A stretch of 64,000 nucleotides of DNA. It comes from Pseudomonas koreensis. GTDB lineage: Bacteria > Pseudomonadota > Gammaproteobacteria > Pseudomonadales > Pseudomonadaceae. Every line of letters starts with the position of its first letter. The first letter of the stretch is position 1. A program made the translations under genes and the position numbers. This document shows, one piece after another, positions 15,052-24,241 of the stretch. Below the pieces are notes generated by a model. The model had not been told where the DNA came from. It saw nothing but the letters and a program-made list of their open reading frames with translations, and searched no databases. The stretch lies in assembly GCF_025447595.1 (NCBI RefSeq), contig NZ_JAOEJU010000001.1, positions 372,001 through 436,000 of the forward strand, in the 5' to 3' direction.

Positions 15052-16626
15052 TTACTTGGCCGCTTTCATTTTCTCCTCGATTTTCTTGTCCACGTCTGCG
15101 CGGACCTGGTCGATGCTGAAGCTCGCCGGACGTTGGCTCGGCGGGTAATCGACGAAGGTCTGCAGGAATTTGGCGGATCGGCTTATACCCTGGAAGATCA
15201 GGTAGTCGTTTTTCGCCAGCCAGTCGAAGTATTGGTCGGAGACCACATCGGCGCGTTCATACGGATCCATGCGCAGGTTGAAAATCTTCGGTACGCGCAG
15301 GCAAGTGAACGGTTCGCTCCAGACTTTGAAACCGCCCGGTGCGCGCTGTTCGCAGAAGACGAACTTCCAGTCCTTGTAACGCATGCTCACCAGTTCACCG
15401 TCATCGTTGAAGTAGTAGAACTCGTCACGCGCACTCTTGTCGGTCTTGCCGGTCAGGTAGTCCAACTGGTTGAAACCGTCTAGGTGCACCTTGAAGTTCT
15501 TCCCGCCGACGTCCGCGCCCTTGAGCAATCGATCCTTGATGTCGGTATCACCCACGGCGGCGAGCAATGTCGGGAACCAGTCCAGACCGGAGAACATCTG
15601 AGTCGACACTTCACCGGCCTTGACCTTGCCCGGCCAGCGAATCATTGCCGGAACGCGATAAGCCCCTTCCCAGTTGGAGTTTTTCTCGTTGCGGAACGGG
15701 GTGGTCGCCGCGTCCGGCCAGGACCATTGGTTCGGGCCGTTGTCGGTGGTGTAGACCACGATGGTGTTGTCGGTGATTTTCAAGTCATCGAGGGTCTTGA
15801 GCAGTTTGCCCACGTCGCCGTCGTGTTCGAGCATGCCGTCTGCATACTCGTTGCCGGGCATGCCGCTCTGGCCCTGCATGGACTCACGCACGTGCGTGAA
15901 AGCATGCATACGGGTGGTGTTCATCCAGACGAAAAACGGTTTGTCGGCCTTGGCCTGTTTCTCGATGAACGCCTGGGCGGCGGCGGTGGTTTCATCGTCG
16001 ATGGTTTCCATGCGCTTTTTGTTCAGCGCACCGGTGTCCTCGATTTTGCCGTCGGCAAAGCTGTGGATCACGCCTCGCGGCGATGCTTGCTTGACGAAAT
16101 CTGCATCGTCTTTTGGCCAGTAAGGACGCTCTGGCTCCTCTTCGGCATTGAGGTGATAAAGGTTGCCGAAAAACTCATCGAAGCCGTGGTTGGTAGGGAG
16201 GTATTCGTCTTTGTCACCGAGGTGGTTCTTGCCGAATTGGCCTGTTGCATAACCTTTGGCTTTCAGCGCCTGGGCAATGGTTACGTCCCTGGCCTGCAAC
16301 CCGACCGGAACGCCGGGCATGCCCACTTTGGACAGGCCCGTACGCAGCGCGGACTGTCCGGTGATGAAGGTCGAGCGTCCGGCTGTGCAACTGTTCTCCG
16401 CGTAGTAGTCGGTGAACATCATGCCTTCCTTCGCAATCCGGTCGATGTTCGGCGTCTTGTAGCCGACCACGCCCATCGAGTAGGCACTGATGTTGGTCTG
16501 GCCGATATCGTCGCCGAATATCACCAGAATGTTGGGTTTGTCGGCGGCTACGGCGGTGGCCGATAGCGCCATCACCGAAGTCGCCACCAGGGCGAGTTTC
16601 GGTATCCACTTGCGTATGCGAGTCAT
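15052..16626 (-). CDS. Periplasmic arylsulfatase (type I, formylglycine)
   Basis: 524 residues with a Sec/Tat-like signal peptide (residues 1-28, ending ATAVA|AD). Mature sequence starts with the alkaline-phosphatase-fold metal site NILVIFGDDIG. The sulfatase signature CTAGR (C80-R84) provides the Cys that an FGE or equivalent must convert to formylglycine; no maturase gene is adjacent. It should hydrolyse sulfate esters, with calcium bound by D39/D40. The length fits bacterial arylsulfatases. The start at 16626 has AAGGAG 9-10 bases upstream. It follows the HAD gene after 73 bases and is the last gene before the terminator. The substrate cannot be read from sequence. Confidence 0.9.
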   Translation of the reverse strand: MTRIRKWIPKLALVATSVMALSATAVAADKPNILVIFGDDIGQTNISAYSMGVVGYKTPNIDRIAKEGMMFTDYYAENSCTAGRSTFITGQSALRTGLSKVGMPGVPVGLQARDVTIAQALKAKGYATGQFGKNHLGDKDEYLPTNHGFDEFFGNLYHLNAEEEPERPYWPKDDADFVKQASPRGVIHSFADGKIEDTGALNKKRMETIDDETTAAAQAFIEKQAKADKPFFVWMNTTRMHAFTHVRESMQGQSGMPGNEYADGMLEHDGDVGKLLKTLDDLKITDNTIVVYTTDNGPNQWSWPDAATTPFRNEKNSNWEGAYRVPAMIRWPGKVKAGEVSTQMFSGLDWFPTLLAAVGDTDIKDRLLKGADVGGKNFKVHLDGFNQLDYLTGKTDKSARDEFYYFNDDGELVSMRYKDWKFVFCEQRAPGGFKVWSEPFTCLRVPKIFNLRMDPYERADVVSDQYFDWLAKNDYLIFQGISRSAKFLQTFVDYPPSQRPASFSIDQVRADVDKKIEEKMKAAK

Positions 16627-16699
16627 GTGACAAGCTCCTTTGGCAACGGGGGTCGTGTGGTGCGACAAACGTTTGCTGCAGTCCTGCGTCACGCTTTTG

Positions 16700-17722
16700 T
16701 TATTGCACTTGCTCGGCTACGGGCGGATCGAACGGGTAGATCCGGCGCCAGTCGGTCGCCATGTCCACCACGGTCCAGCCTCGGGAATTTGCTTCGTCGA
16801 GGGCCTTGTCCAGGCGCCCGATATCGGATTTGCGGTCATAGGCCCATTCGCGTTTGGCGTCGGTGTGGTGCACCAGACCCATGAAGCGCTTGCCGGGACC
16901 GGCGGCGGTCCACTGGAGCATCTGCAGGTCGCCGTCGGAGTTGCCGAAGGCGAGGATCGGCCGACGCCCGATCACCGAATCGATGCTCACCGGTTTGCCC
17001 GGGCCGTCGTCGTTGTGCGCGAGTTTGGCGGTGCGCACGATGGACGCTTTGCCGTCCTTGTATTCGAACGCGGTCACAAAGGTGGTGCCGATCACCTGTT
17101 CCGGCGGGATGCCGTAGACCTTCTCGGCGAAGGCACGCATGAAACCGGTGTCGCCGCCGGAGACGATGTAGGTCTTGAAGTCCTGGCTGCGCAGGTAGTC
17201 GAGCATTTCCAGCATCGGCTGGAAGATCATCTCGGTGTAGGGTTTACCGGTTTTCGGATGACGGGCCTGGGTCAGCCAGGTCTTGGCGTAGTCCTCGAAC
17301 GCTTCGGTGGTCATCCCCGAATGAGTGGCGGCGACGATTTTCATGATGCCGTCCATGCCTGAAGCGGCGAGGGCCTTGTGATCGTTTTCCAGCACTGCCT
17401 TGAATGGCTGAGTGGTTTTCCATTCCGGGTGCTGTGGTGCCGTGCGTTTGACTTCATCGAGCGCGAACAGGATTTCGAAATAGGCCGGTTGCTCGCTCCA
17501 CAACGTACCGTCATTGTCGAACACGGCAATCCGTTCGGCGGGTTTGACGAAGTCCTTGCCGCCCTGATCGGTGATGGCCTGAACGAATTCGACGATGTGC
17601 TTTTTCGCCGGACCGTCGTTCCATGACGGCAGCGGTTCGCTCGCTTGCACCCATAGAGGCAGCAACAGGGTGACCACCAGGACCAGGCCAAAACGACGGC
17701 TGTGCAGCATCGGATCATTCAT
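16700..17722 (-). CDS. Secreted HAD-superfamily phosphatase
   Basis: 340 residues with an N-terminal signal peptide (hydrophobic 12-25, cleavage near WVQA|SE). The HAD nucleophile motif FDNDGT gives D69 and D71, motif II is YIVSGGD, and motif IV is FGNSDGD, matching phosphoserine-phosphatase-like HADs. It is predicted to hydrolyse a phosphate ester in the periplasm. Its ATG overlaps the BatD stop (ATGA), which places it in the MoxR/VWA operon. It is followed by the sulfatase, so the pair may scavenge phosphate and sulfate esters. MLHSRR four codons later is an alternative start. Confidence 0.85.
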   Translation of the reverse strand: MNDPMLHSRRFGLVLVVTLLLPLWVQASEPLPSWNDGPAKKHIVEFVQAITDQGGKDFVKPAERIAVFDNDGTLWSEQPAYFEILFALDEVKRTAPQHPEWKTTQPFKAVLENDHKALAASGMDGIMKIVAATHSGMTTEAFEDYAKTWLTQARHPKTGKPYTEMIFQPMLEMLDYLRSQDFKTYIVSGGDTGFMRAFAEKVYGIPPEQVIGTTFVTAFEYKDGKASIVRTAKLAHNDDGPGKPVSIDSVIGRRPILAFGNSDGDLQMLQWTAAGPGKRFMGLVHHTDAKREWAYDRKSDIGRLDKALDEANSRGWTVVDMATDWRRIYPFDPPVAEQVQ

Positions 17723-19134
17723 GGGAAATCCTTCTCGTGAACGGGGTTGAGCGGGCGCAGGGCCGGGGCCGATCGGGTCTGCGGCTCGGCCTGATTTTGA
17801 AGCGTAGACAAGGATTGGCGAAGTTGGTCCAGTGCCGGATTTGCGGTCGGTTCACGACCGTAAAGCCCACGCAACAGTCCTTGCAGGCGCGGCCCGGCGT
17901 TGGTCAGTTTCAAGCCCAGACCGCAGCGCCGCAGCCACAGGTACAGGGCCGTCAACTGCGGCGGTTGCCCGGCCAGTTGCCCGGCGACCTGTTGCCACGC
18001 AAAGTCGGCCGATTGCTCGCGGGCCTGTTGCCGCGCAAGCTGGCGCTCTTGCCATTGACGGCGCGCACGGCTGAGAGCGGGCCGGCCGAGATAACCGATT
18101 ACGCCCAATGCGACGAGCACGGCGAGCCAGATGAAACCCTGGGTAGACAGGTGCAGGCGATGGTTCTGGCCGAGCTGGCGCAGATCCTCGGTGATCGAGA
18201 ACACCGGTTTGTGGGCGCTGTCGGCGCTGGCCTCGAAGGTGACTGCCGGAACTTGTGCTGTACGGATCTGTTGCGCTTGCGAATCCCACCATTTCACGTC
18301 GATGGCCGGCAGGGTGTGGGCACCGGCGGTGTCGATGCGATAGCTGACGCTGTCGATGCGCTGACCGCCGAGAACATCGCCGCGCCCGTCATCGAGGTTG
18401 CTGACCTGCGGCGTTTTTACATAACGGCTCAGTCCTTTGACTTCGGTCAGCGCGGGAACCGGCAGAGCCATGGCCAATGCACCGTCGGCTTGCAGACTCA
18501 ACTGACGGGTGAGGCTGTCGCCGACTTTCAGCGGGGTGGCCGACCGGGTGACGGTCTGGCTGAAGCGCAGCCCGGTCGCCACCAGTGGCGTTTCCCCAGG
18601 ATTGAAGCCGGGTGGCTGGGAAACGCTGAATTGCAGTGGCTGGCTGTGGGCGCTGATCTCAGCGGTGGCCTGGCCGGGTGTGGCGCGTACGGTCAGCGCA
18701 GGAATGTCGAAGGTCCGGGTGGCATTGGGCGTGATCAGGTAGCTGTAGCGCAGACCGCTGAAGGCCTGGCCGTCGATGGTCTGGTTCAGATGTTGGGCCT
18801 GGCCGTCCGGTGGCATCACCAGCGCGCCATCAAGTTTCAGCTCGGGCAGGGTGGCGGCGCTGGTGAACCAGGTGTCGGTGAGGACGTCGAGTTGCAGCTC
18901 CACCAGACCGCCGACCTTGATCCCGTCGGCGGGTTGCAGCTGGGCCTGGACTTTGAGTTGGGGTTCAGCTGCAAAGGCATTTGTTGCGAACAGGCAACTG
19001 GCGATCAATGCAATGAAAGTTGTGATGAGTGGGCTGGCCTCTTCGCGAGCAAGCTCGCTCCCACAATGAAATTTGCGAAGCTGCAGAACCTCTGTGGGAG
19101 CGAGCTTGCTCGCGATGGGCGCGACGCGGTTCAT
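17719..19134 (-). CDS. BatD-like protein, with REPIN-derived N-terminus
   Basis: 471 residues. The body is a periplasmic beta-sandwich region typical of BatD (aerotolerance) proteins. A membrane helix follows near residue 345 ([18 protein letters not shown]), then a cytoplasmic helical tail. The true signal peptide is residues 35-55 ([18 protein letters not shown]). Between the ATG at 19134 and that signal peptide lie about 25 residues (7-31) encoded by REPIN 4. No good in-frame start exists after the repeat, so either the N-region of the signal peptide is abnormally long or expression is impaired. The ATG overlaps the preceding VWA/TPR stop by four bases. It probably works with MoxR and the VWA proteins in the envelope. 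Confidence 0.82.
   Translation of the reverse strand: MNRVAPIASKLAPTEVLQLRKFHCGSELAREEASPLITTFIALIASCLFATNAFAAEPQLKVQAQLQPADGIKVGGLVELQLDVLTDTWFTSAATLPELKLDGALVMPPDGQAQHLNQTIDGQAFSGLRYSYLITPNATRTFDIPALTVRATPGQATAEISAHSQPLQFSVSQPPGFNPGETPLVATGLRFSQTVTRSATPLKVGDSLTRQLSLQADGALAMALPVPALTEVKGLSRYVKTPQVSNLDDGRGDVLGGQRIDSVSYRIDTAGAHTLPAIDVKWWDSQAQQIRTAQVPAVTFEASADSAHKPVFSITEDLRQLGQNHRLHLSTQGFIWLAVLVALGVIGYLGRPALSRARRQWQERQLARQQAREQSADFAWQQVAGQLAGQPPQLTALYLWLRRCGLGLKLTNAGPRLQGLLRGLYGREPTANPALDQLRQSLSTLQNQAEPQTRSAPALRPLNPVHEKDFP
19042..19115. repeat. REPIN 4 inside the batD signal-peptide region
   Basis: TTCGCGAGCAAGCTCGCTCCCACA at 19042-19065 and its reverse complement at 19092-19115, with a 26-base spacer. 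It is read in frame without a stop as residues 7-31 of the BatD-like protein. Arms point inward, as in REPINs 3, 7, 8 and 10. Confidence 0.92.
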
Positions 19135-20711
19135 GGGCGGGCCTCCGCCTGATCCTGCAAGCTGAATTTCTGCCGGAGGAATTTCGCCGGTGAGGTGGTG
19201 AGGTTCAGCAGCCACAACGCATCCGACGTCGCCTGTTCTGTGGTCACCGCTTTGCTTTGGCCCTTGCCCGGTGTCTTGTCGAACTTGACTTCGTCCGGCT
19301 TGGTTTCGGGGGCGTTCTGTTCGGCGCTTTCGGTGTCTTTTTGCAGGGCGATGGCCAGCGCCAGGTTGGCCGTGGCTTCCGGGAATTGTGGTTGCAGCTT
19401 CAATGCCTGCTGATAGGCCGCGATGGCTTGATCGAACTTGAAGCGACGCACGTAGATGTTGCCCAGATAGAAATACGCTTGGGGCGTGTCCAGCCGCGCG
19501 AAGGTCGCTAGCGCCAGATCGAAGTCGGCGGCGTGATAGGCCGCGACGCCTTTCCAGTACGGATCGACAAACAGCGCCGCCGCTTGCGGGAAGTGCTCAT
19601 GCTCAAAGGCCCAGCGTCCTTGCTGATCGCGGGTGAAGAACGCGTCGGTCAGGGTATTGGCCTGCGCCGGCGCTGACGGCCAGCCGAGACCCACGGCGAG
19701 GGCCAGCGCCGGCATCCAGTTCACGCTCCAACTCCTGCGTACGCTGAACAAGGCCAGCAGCAACAACGGCCAGCACAGCCAGTAGCCGGCGTCTTTCCAG
19801 TGCAATTCCTGCTGTTCGGCGCTGGCGCTCTGAAAGTGCTGTTGCGCGTGCAGTTCGACCCAGTCCAGATCGTCGTTCGTCAGCGTCAGGCTGCCCAGCG
19901 GCGCGTCGAGTGCCGAGGCCAGTTGCTTGATCGCCGCCGGGTCGAAACTGCCCAGCACCGGGCGACCGTTGCTGTCGGTGCGCGGCTGGCCGCTCGCATC
20001 CTGAATCAACCCGCCGTCCTGATTGCCCACTGCGAGCACCAGCACTTGCAGCGCAGTGCCCTGCAACTGTTTGCCCAGACCCTCGAGCTGTGTGGTGTCT
20101 GCGCCGTCAGTGATCAACAGCAGACTGCCCGGGGTTTTCTCAGCTTCCAGCAGGCGCTTTGCCTGATCGATCACGGCGCCGACATTCTTGCCCGGCTTGT
20201 CGATCAACCCGGTTCCCAGTGCCTGAATGAAACTGTCGAGCAACGCCGGATCATCGGTCGCCGGCAACACCAGATGGGCACTGCCGGCGTAGGCGATCAA
20301 CGCGGTGCGCGCACCGGCGCGGCGCTGGATCAGGTCATGAAGGGTGTGTTTGGCGGCTTCGAGGCGCGTTGGCGGAACATCATTGGCGTCCATCGACGGC
20401 GACAGGTCGACGGCCACGATCAGCGGCGCGCGATTCTCCAGAAAGTCCGGCCGATCCTGTTCCCAGGTCGGCCCGGCTGCCGCCACGGCGCCCAGCACCA
20501 GCAACGCACACAGCAAATGCACCGGGCGCAGGCGCTGGTGATCCTGCGGGGTGACCAGCAAGTGCGGCAGCAGATGCTCGGCGATGTTGCCGCGCAGGCG
20601 CCGCTGCAAATCACGGCTACGTCGCCAGATCAACGGCAAGAGCGCCGCGAGCAGGGCGAGCAGTAACCACACCGGGCGCAGGAAGTGGAAATCGCCGAGA
20701 TTGATTTCCAT
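19131..20711 (-). CDS. VWA-domain protein with C-terminal TPR (BatB/BatC fusion-like)
   Basis: 526 residues. Two N-terminal membrane helices (about 12-29 and 62-80) are followed by a von Willebrand A domain with an intact MIDAS motif DLSPS (D102, S104, S106), so divalent metal-dependent protein binding is expected. A membrane segment near residue 305-325 leads into a TPR region (about 385-450, [22 protein letters not shown]) and a charged tail. This is the BatB plus BatC arrangement. The start MEINLGDF (20711) is one base after the BatA stop. Confidence 0.88.
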   Translation of the reverse strand: MEINLGDFHFLRPVWLLLALLAALLPLIWRRSRDLQRRLRGNIAEHLLPHLLVTPQDHQRLRPVHLLCALLVLGAVAAAGPTWEQDRPDFLENRAPLIVAVDLSPSMDANDVPPTRLEAAKHTLHDLIQRRAGARTALIAYAGSAHLVLPATDDPALLDSFIQALGTGLIDKPGKNVGAVIDQAKRLLEAEKTPGSLLLITDGADTTQLEGLGKQLQGTALQVLVLAVGNQDGGLIQDASGQPRTDSNGRPVLGSFDPAAIKQLASALDAPLGSLTLTNDDLDWVELHAQQHFQSASAEQQELHWKDAGYWLCWPLLLLALFSVRRSWSVNWMPALALAVGLGWPSAPAQANTLTDAFFTRDQQGRWAFEHEHFPQAAALFVDPYWKGVAAYHAADFDLALATFARLDTPQAYFYLGNIYVRRFKFDQAIAAYQQALKLQPQFPEATANLALAIALQKDTESAEQNAPETKPDEVKFDKTPGKGQSKAVTTEQATSDALWLLNLTTSPAKFLRQKFSLQDQAEARP

Positions 20712-20712
20712 C

Positions 20713-21705
20713 TCAGACCTCCTGCCGCTGACGTGCAACCGCCAACCTTGGGCGCAGCAGCGCGCCGAGGTGATACAGGGTCAGCAACACCAGCGCCGCG
20801 CCCAGCGGCCAGTAAAACAATTCGCGCTGGGGTTGATGGCTGAGGGTTTTGACTTGATGCGGCGTGAGCCGGTCGAGGGTGCTGTAGACCTGATCCAGCG
20901 CGGTGCGGTCTTCGGCGCGGAAGAACTGGCCGCCGGTGGCCTGGGCGATCTGTTGCAGGCTCTGCAGATTGACCTTGGCCTCGCCGGAAGCACTGGGGTC
21001 GCCAATGCCGATGGTATGAATCACCACGCCTTTGGCGGCGGCCATCTCAGCAGCATGGTCCGGGGTGATCGCGCTGCTGGTGTCGTTGCCGTCGGTGAGC
21101 AGGATCAGGACTTTTTCCTGTTCATGGGCCTTGTCCAGCAGCTTCAGGCTCAGACCGATCGCATCGCCGATCGCAGTGTTGGGGCCCGCCATGCCGATGC
21201 CGGTGTCTTCCAGCAACAGGGACAGACTGGCGTGATCGAGGGTCAGTGGCGCCTGCGGATAAGCACCGCTGCCGAACACGATCAGGCCCAGGCGATCGTC
21301 CTTGCGCTTGTCGATGAAGCCTTGCACGACCTCTTTGACGGCGGCCAGACGATTGATTTTCTGGCCGGCGGCGTTGGTGAAATCCTCGGTCTCCATCGAC
21401 TGCGAGAGGTCGATGGCGAGCATCAGGTCGCGCACCGGTTGCTGGCGTTCGATGGGTTTTTCGACAAACACCGGGCGCGCGGCGGCCACCAGCAACAGGG
21501 CCCACACCAGCGCATTCAGCCACAGTTGCGAGTGATTGCTGCGGGTGCCTGTGCTGGCCGGTGTTTCGCCGACGGCGCGGCTCATGGCGCCGAAAAACGG
21601 CACCCGCACGGCGCTTCGCGCTTCCTGGTAGGTGGGCAGGTAACGCAAGACCAGCCACGGCAGCGGCAGCAGGAGCAACAGCCATGGGTAATCAAGCTGC
21701 CACAT
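20713..21705 (-). CDS. VWA-domain protein (BatA-like)
   Basis: 330 residues: N-terminal hydrophobic segments (about 8-21 and 62-77), a VWA domain with MIDAS DLSQS (D99, S101, S103), and a C-terminal membrane helix (about 295-315). It is inner-membrane anchored, with the VWA domain likely facing the periplasm. The start MWQLDYPW at 21705 lies inside the end of the DUF4381 gene (14-base overlap), so translation is coupled. In BatA/MoxR systems such proteins act with the AAA+ ATPase on envelope substrates; the substrate here is unknown. Confidence 0.88.
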   Translation of the reverse strand: MWQLDYPWLLLLLPLPWLVLRYLPTYQEARSAVRVPFFGAMSRAVGETPASTGTRSNHSQLWLNALVWALLLVAAARPVFVEKPIERQQPVRDLMLAIDLSQSMETEDFTNAAGQKINRLAAVKEVVQGFIDKRKDDRLGLIVFGSGAYPQAPLTLDHASLSLLLEDTGIGMAGPNTAIGDAIGLSLKLLDKAHEQEKVLILLTDGNDTSSAITPDHAAEMAAAKGVVIHTIGIGDPSASGEAKVNLQSLQQIAQATGGQFFRAEDRTALDQVYSTLDRLTPHQVKTLSHQPQRELFYWPLGAALVLLTLYHLGALLRPRLAVARQRQEV

Positions 21706-22279
21706 GATGACGCTCCACCCAGAGTCGGCAGGTGTCGAACAGTGCCTGGCGCTGCGGCGCGGGCAGGGCGCGCAACGTGTCGTCGGGGGCATAGGCGAGT
21801 TGCGAGAGTTGTTCGCTCAAATCCGCCGGCAGCGGCTTTTTGCAGTGCCGCTGCAAGAAGCTTTGCCAATCCAGTCCTTCGAGCGCCGCCGGATCCTGTG
21901 GGAGCGAGCTTGCTCGCGAAGAGGTCGTCATAGTCAAAGGAAATGTCGACTGGAATGGCCCCTTCGCGAGCAAGCTCGCTCCCACAGGAGGCGGATTGCA
22001 GCTCGGCATTGAAAGGGCGACGCGCTTGAGCAATTCCGGCAACTCGCGCAAGGCATTCAAGTCATCACTGCGGCTGCGCAAATGCGCCAGACGCGCCAGG
22101 CCTTCGCGCCGATAAGCATCCCGTCGCCATTGCCGATAACGCCGCACACCGATCAACACCGCCGCCAGCACCAGAACCGTCAGCAACACCCACCAGCCCC
22201 ATGTCTGCGGTGCGTAGCTCACCGGCGCAGGCAGGCCCAGCTCCTTGAGCTGTCCGATGTCCGGAACGTTCGGATTCAT
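21692..22279 (-). CDS. DUF4381 protein carrying an in-frame REPIN
   Basis: 195 residues with one membrane helix (about 27-45) and a cytoplasmic helical tail. It is the DUF4381 member usual between DUF58 and BatA genes in MoxR operons. Residues 97-129 ([11 protein letters not shown] ... SRASSLPQD) are the translation of REPIN 5; removing them leaves about 162 residues, nearer the family's usual size. The frame is maintained through both arms with no stop, so the protein may still be made with a disordered insertion in its cytoplasmic part. The ATG overlaps the DUF58 stop by four bases. Confidence 0.82.
   Translation of the reverse strand: MNPNVPDIGQLKELGLPAPVSYAPQTWGWWVLLTVLVLAAVLIGVRRYRQWRRDAYRREGLARLAHLRSRSDDLNALRELPELLKRVALSMPSCNPPPVGASLLAKGPFQSTFPLTMTTSSRASSLPQDPAALEGLDWQSFLQRHCKKPLPADLSEQLSQLAYAPDDTLRALPAPQRQALFDTCRLWVERHHVAA
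21895..21988. repeat. REPIN 5 inside the DUF4381 coding sequence
   Basis: CCTGTGGGAGCGAGCTTGCTCGCGAA at the left and its near-perfect reverse complement at the right, 94 bases in total, with outward arms as in REPINs 1, 2, 6, 9 and 11. It is fully contained in the DUF4381 frame. Confidence 0.93.
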
Positions 22280-23214
22280 CGCGTCGAACCCGTGGATTTA
22301 CCAAGCTCGGCGCGTAATTGCTGATGCGCTTCTTCGGCGGTGCTGAACATCATCAACGGCACCTGACTGCGGCGCAGCAGGGTGGCGACGTCCTTGAGCC
22401 GACCACCGAGGAAATCCCCCAATGGCTGGTGCACGCTGCGTTTCTCGACCGCCAGCTCTACCTGCAACTGGCCTTGGGTCACCAACAAGCGGCCGTCGCT
22501 CGGCAGCTTCATCGCCATAGGGTCGTAGACCTGCAGGGCGATCACATCGTTGTGCGCCGCCAGTTGCCGCATCAACTGCAAGGTGCGCTCGCCGGCGCCG
22601 GCGAAATCACTGACGATGCAGATCAGATGGTCGTGTCCGGCTACCGCGAGGCAACGCTGCAAGGCCTTGTCCAGTTGATCCTCGTCTTCGGCGTCCGGGT
22701 TGCCGGCGTTGAGTGCCTGATTCTGCTGGGCGATGCGACTCAGCAGCGCTTCGACCCGTTTGCGGCTGCGCAACGGCGCGATGCTGTCGATGCGTTGATC
22801 GTTGAACACCAGCCCGCCAACCCGGTCGCCGGCATGGAACACCATCCATGCCGCCAGTGCGCCGAGTTCGGCGGCGACGGCGGATTTGAAGCTGCGTTGC
22901 GAGCCGAAGAACATCGACATGCGCTGATCGACCACGATCAGCGCCGGGCGGTCGCGCTCTTCGGTGAAGGTGCGCACCACCGGTTTGCCGGTGCGCAACG
23001 AGGCGCGCCAGTCGAGGTGGCGCAAGTCGTCACCGGGTTGGTAACGCCGTAGCTCATCGAAATTCAAACCCCGGCCACGCAGGCGCGAAGCATGGTTGCC
23101 GGCGAGGATGCTGCCCTGGGGCTGGCGGGCGAGAAAGCTCAGGTCACGGGCCTTGAACTCCAGCGCCATTAATTGCGCGAGAGAGACATAGACCAGCCCG
23201 TCGGCGGTTTCCAT
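22276..23214 (-). CDS. DUF58 protein of the MoxR operon
   Basis: 312 residues. The family signature GRGLNFDELRRYQPGDDLRHLDWRASLR is at about residues 45-72, followed by a VWA-like core (ALIVVDQRMSMFFGS). It is a soluble partner regularly encoded next to MoxR ATPases; the biochemical role is unknown. METADGLVY at 23214 is chosen as start; the 57 upstream in-frame codons overlap moxR and have no family similarity. Spacing to moxR is eight bases, and the stop overlaps the DUF4381 ATG. Confidence 0.88.
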   Translation of the reverse strand: METADGLVYVSLAQLMALEFKARDLSFLARQPQGSILAGNHASRLRGRGLNFDELRRYQPGDDLRHLDWRASLRTGKPVVRTFTEERDRPALIVVDQRMSMFFGSQRSFKSAVAAELGALAAWMVFHAGDRVGGLVFNDQRIDSIAPLRSRKRVEALLSRIAQQNQALNAGNPDAEDEDQLDKALQRCLAVAGHDHLICIVSDFAGAGERTLQLMRQLAAHNDVIALQVYDPMAMKLPSDGRLLVTQGQLQVELAVEKRSVHQPLGDFLGGRLKDVATLLRRSQVPLMMFSTAEEAHQQLRAELGKSTGSTR

Positions 23215-23222
23215 AACAGACC

Positions 23223-24203
23223 TCAGGCCGGAATGGCGACTTTGTCGAGGATCCGGTGCAGCACCTGATCGGCGCTGACGCCATCGGCCACCGCGTCGTA
23301 GCTCAGTTGCAGACGATGACGCAGCACCGGGTGCACTACGGCGCGCACGTTGTCCGGCGAAACGAAGTCCTGCCCCTGCAACCACGCATCGGCGCGGGCG
23401 CAGCGATCCAGGCCGATGCCGCCGCGCGGGCTGGCGCCGATGGCGATCCAGCGGGCAAGGTCTTCGTCGTAATCCGCTGGATGGCGGGTAGCGTTGATCA
23501 GGTCGATCAGATAGCGGTCAATGGCGGGGGATACGTGCACCGCACTGACCTCCTTGCGCGCGGCGAAGATCACGTCCTGCGCCAGTTCGAAACCCTTGGT
23601 CGGTGCAGTGTTGGCTCCTTGGGCGAACTCTTCGGCGCGCAACAGGCGCAGCACCTGGCTTTCATTGTCGGCACTGGGGTAGTCCAGCAGGACTTTCATC
23701 AGGAACCGGTCCATCTGCGCTTCCGGCAGCGGGTAGGTGCCTTCCTGTTCGATCGGGTTCTGAGTGGCGACCACTATGAACAGCTCCGGCAGCGCATGGC
23801 TGTTGCCGGCTACGGTGATCTGCCGTTCTTCCATGGCTTCGAGCAATGCGGCCTGCACCTTGGCCGGCGCACGGTTGATTTCGTCGGCGAGGATCAGGTT
23901 GCCGAACAGCGGGCCGGGCTGGAAGCGGATCTCGTTCTTGCCCTCGACCTGGTGCAGCACCTCGGCGCCGGTGATGTCCGAGGGCAGCAGGTCGGGGGTG
24001 AACTGGATGCGGCTCATCTTCGCGTCCAGATGCTTGGCCAGCGCCTTGACCGTGCGGGTCTTGGCCAGCCCCGGCAAGCTCTCCAGCAGCAGATGCCCGT
24101 TGGCCAGCAGGCCGAGCAGGATCTGCCGGATCACCTGATCCTGGCCGAGCACCGCTTCGGCGATGCTGGCTTGCAGGGCGTTGAGGTCGGTGAGTGCAGT
24201 CAT
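23223..24203 (-). CDS. MoxR-family AAA+ ATPase
   Basis: 326 residues, a cytoplasmic AAA+ chaperone-like ATPase. Walker B is LILADEINRAP, sensor I is VVATQNPIEQEGTYPLPEAQMDRF, and the C-terminal lid has GASPRGG. The P-loop reads ESLPGLAKT. Many MoxR proteins have EGxPGLAKT, so the first glycine is serine here, an unusual but possibly tolerated change. It is expected to drive remodelling or maturation of target proteins together with the VWA/Bat proteins encoded downstream. It follows the SphA-like gene after 38 bases. Confidence 0.9.
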   Translation of the reverse strand: MTALTDLNALQASIAEAVLGQDQVIRQILLGLLANGHLLLESLPGLAKTRTVKALAKHLDAKMSRIQFTPDLLPSDITGAEVLHQVEGKNEIRFQPGPLFGNLILADEINRAPAKVQAALLEAMEERQITVAGNSHALPELFIVVATQNPIEQEGTYPLPEAQMDRFLMKVLLDYPSADNESQVLRLLRAEEFAQGANTAPTKGFELAQDVIFAARKEVSAVHVSPAIDRYLIDLINATRHPADYDEDLARWIAIGASPRGGIGLDRCARADAWLQGQDFVSPDNVRAVVHPVLRHRLQLSYDAVADGVSADQVLHRILDKVAIPA

Positions 24204-24241
24204 GGATCAATCCTTTGTGGCTGATACAAAACATCAACGGT

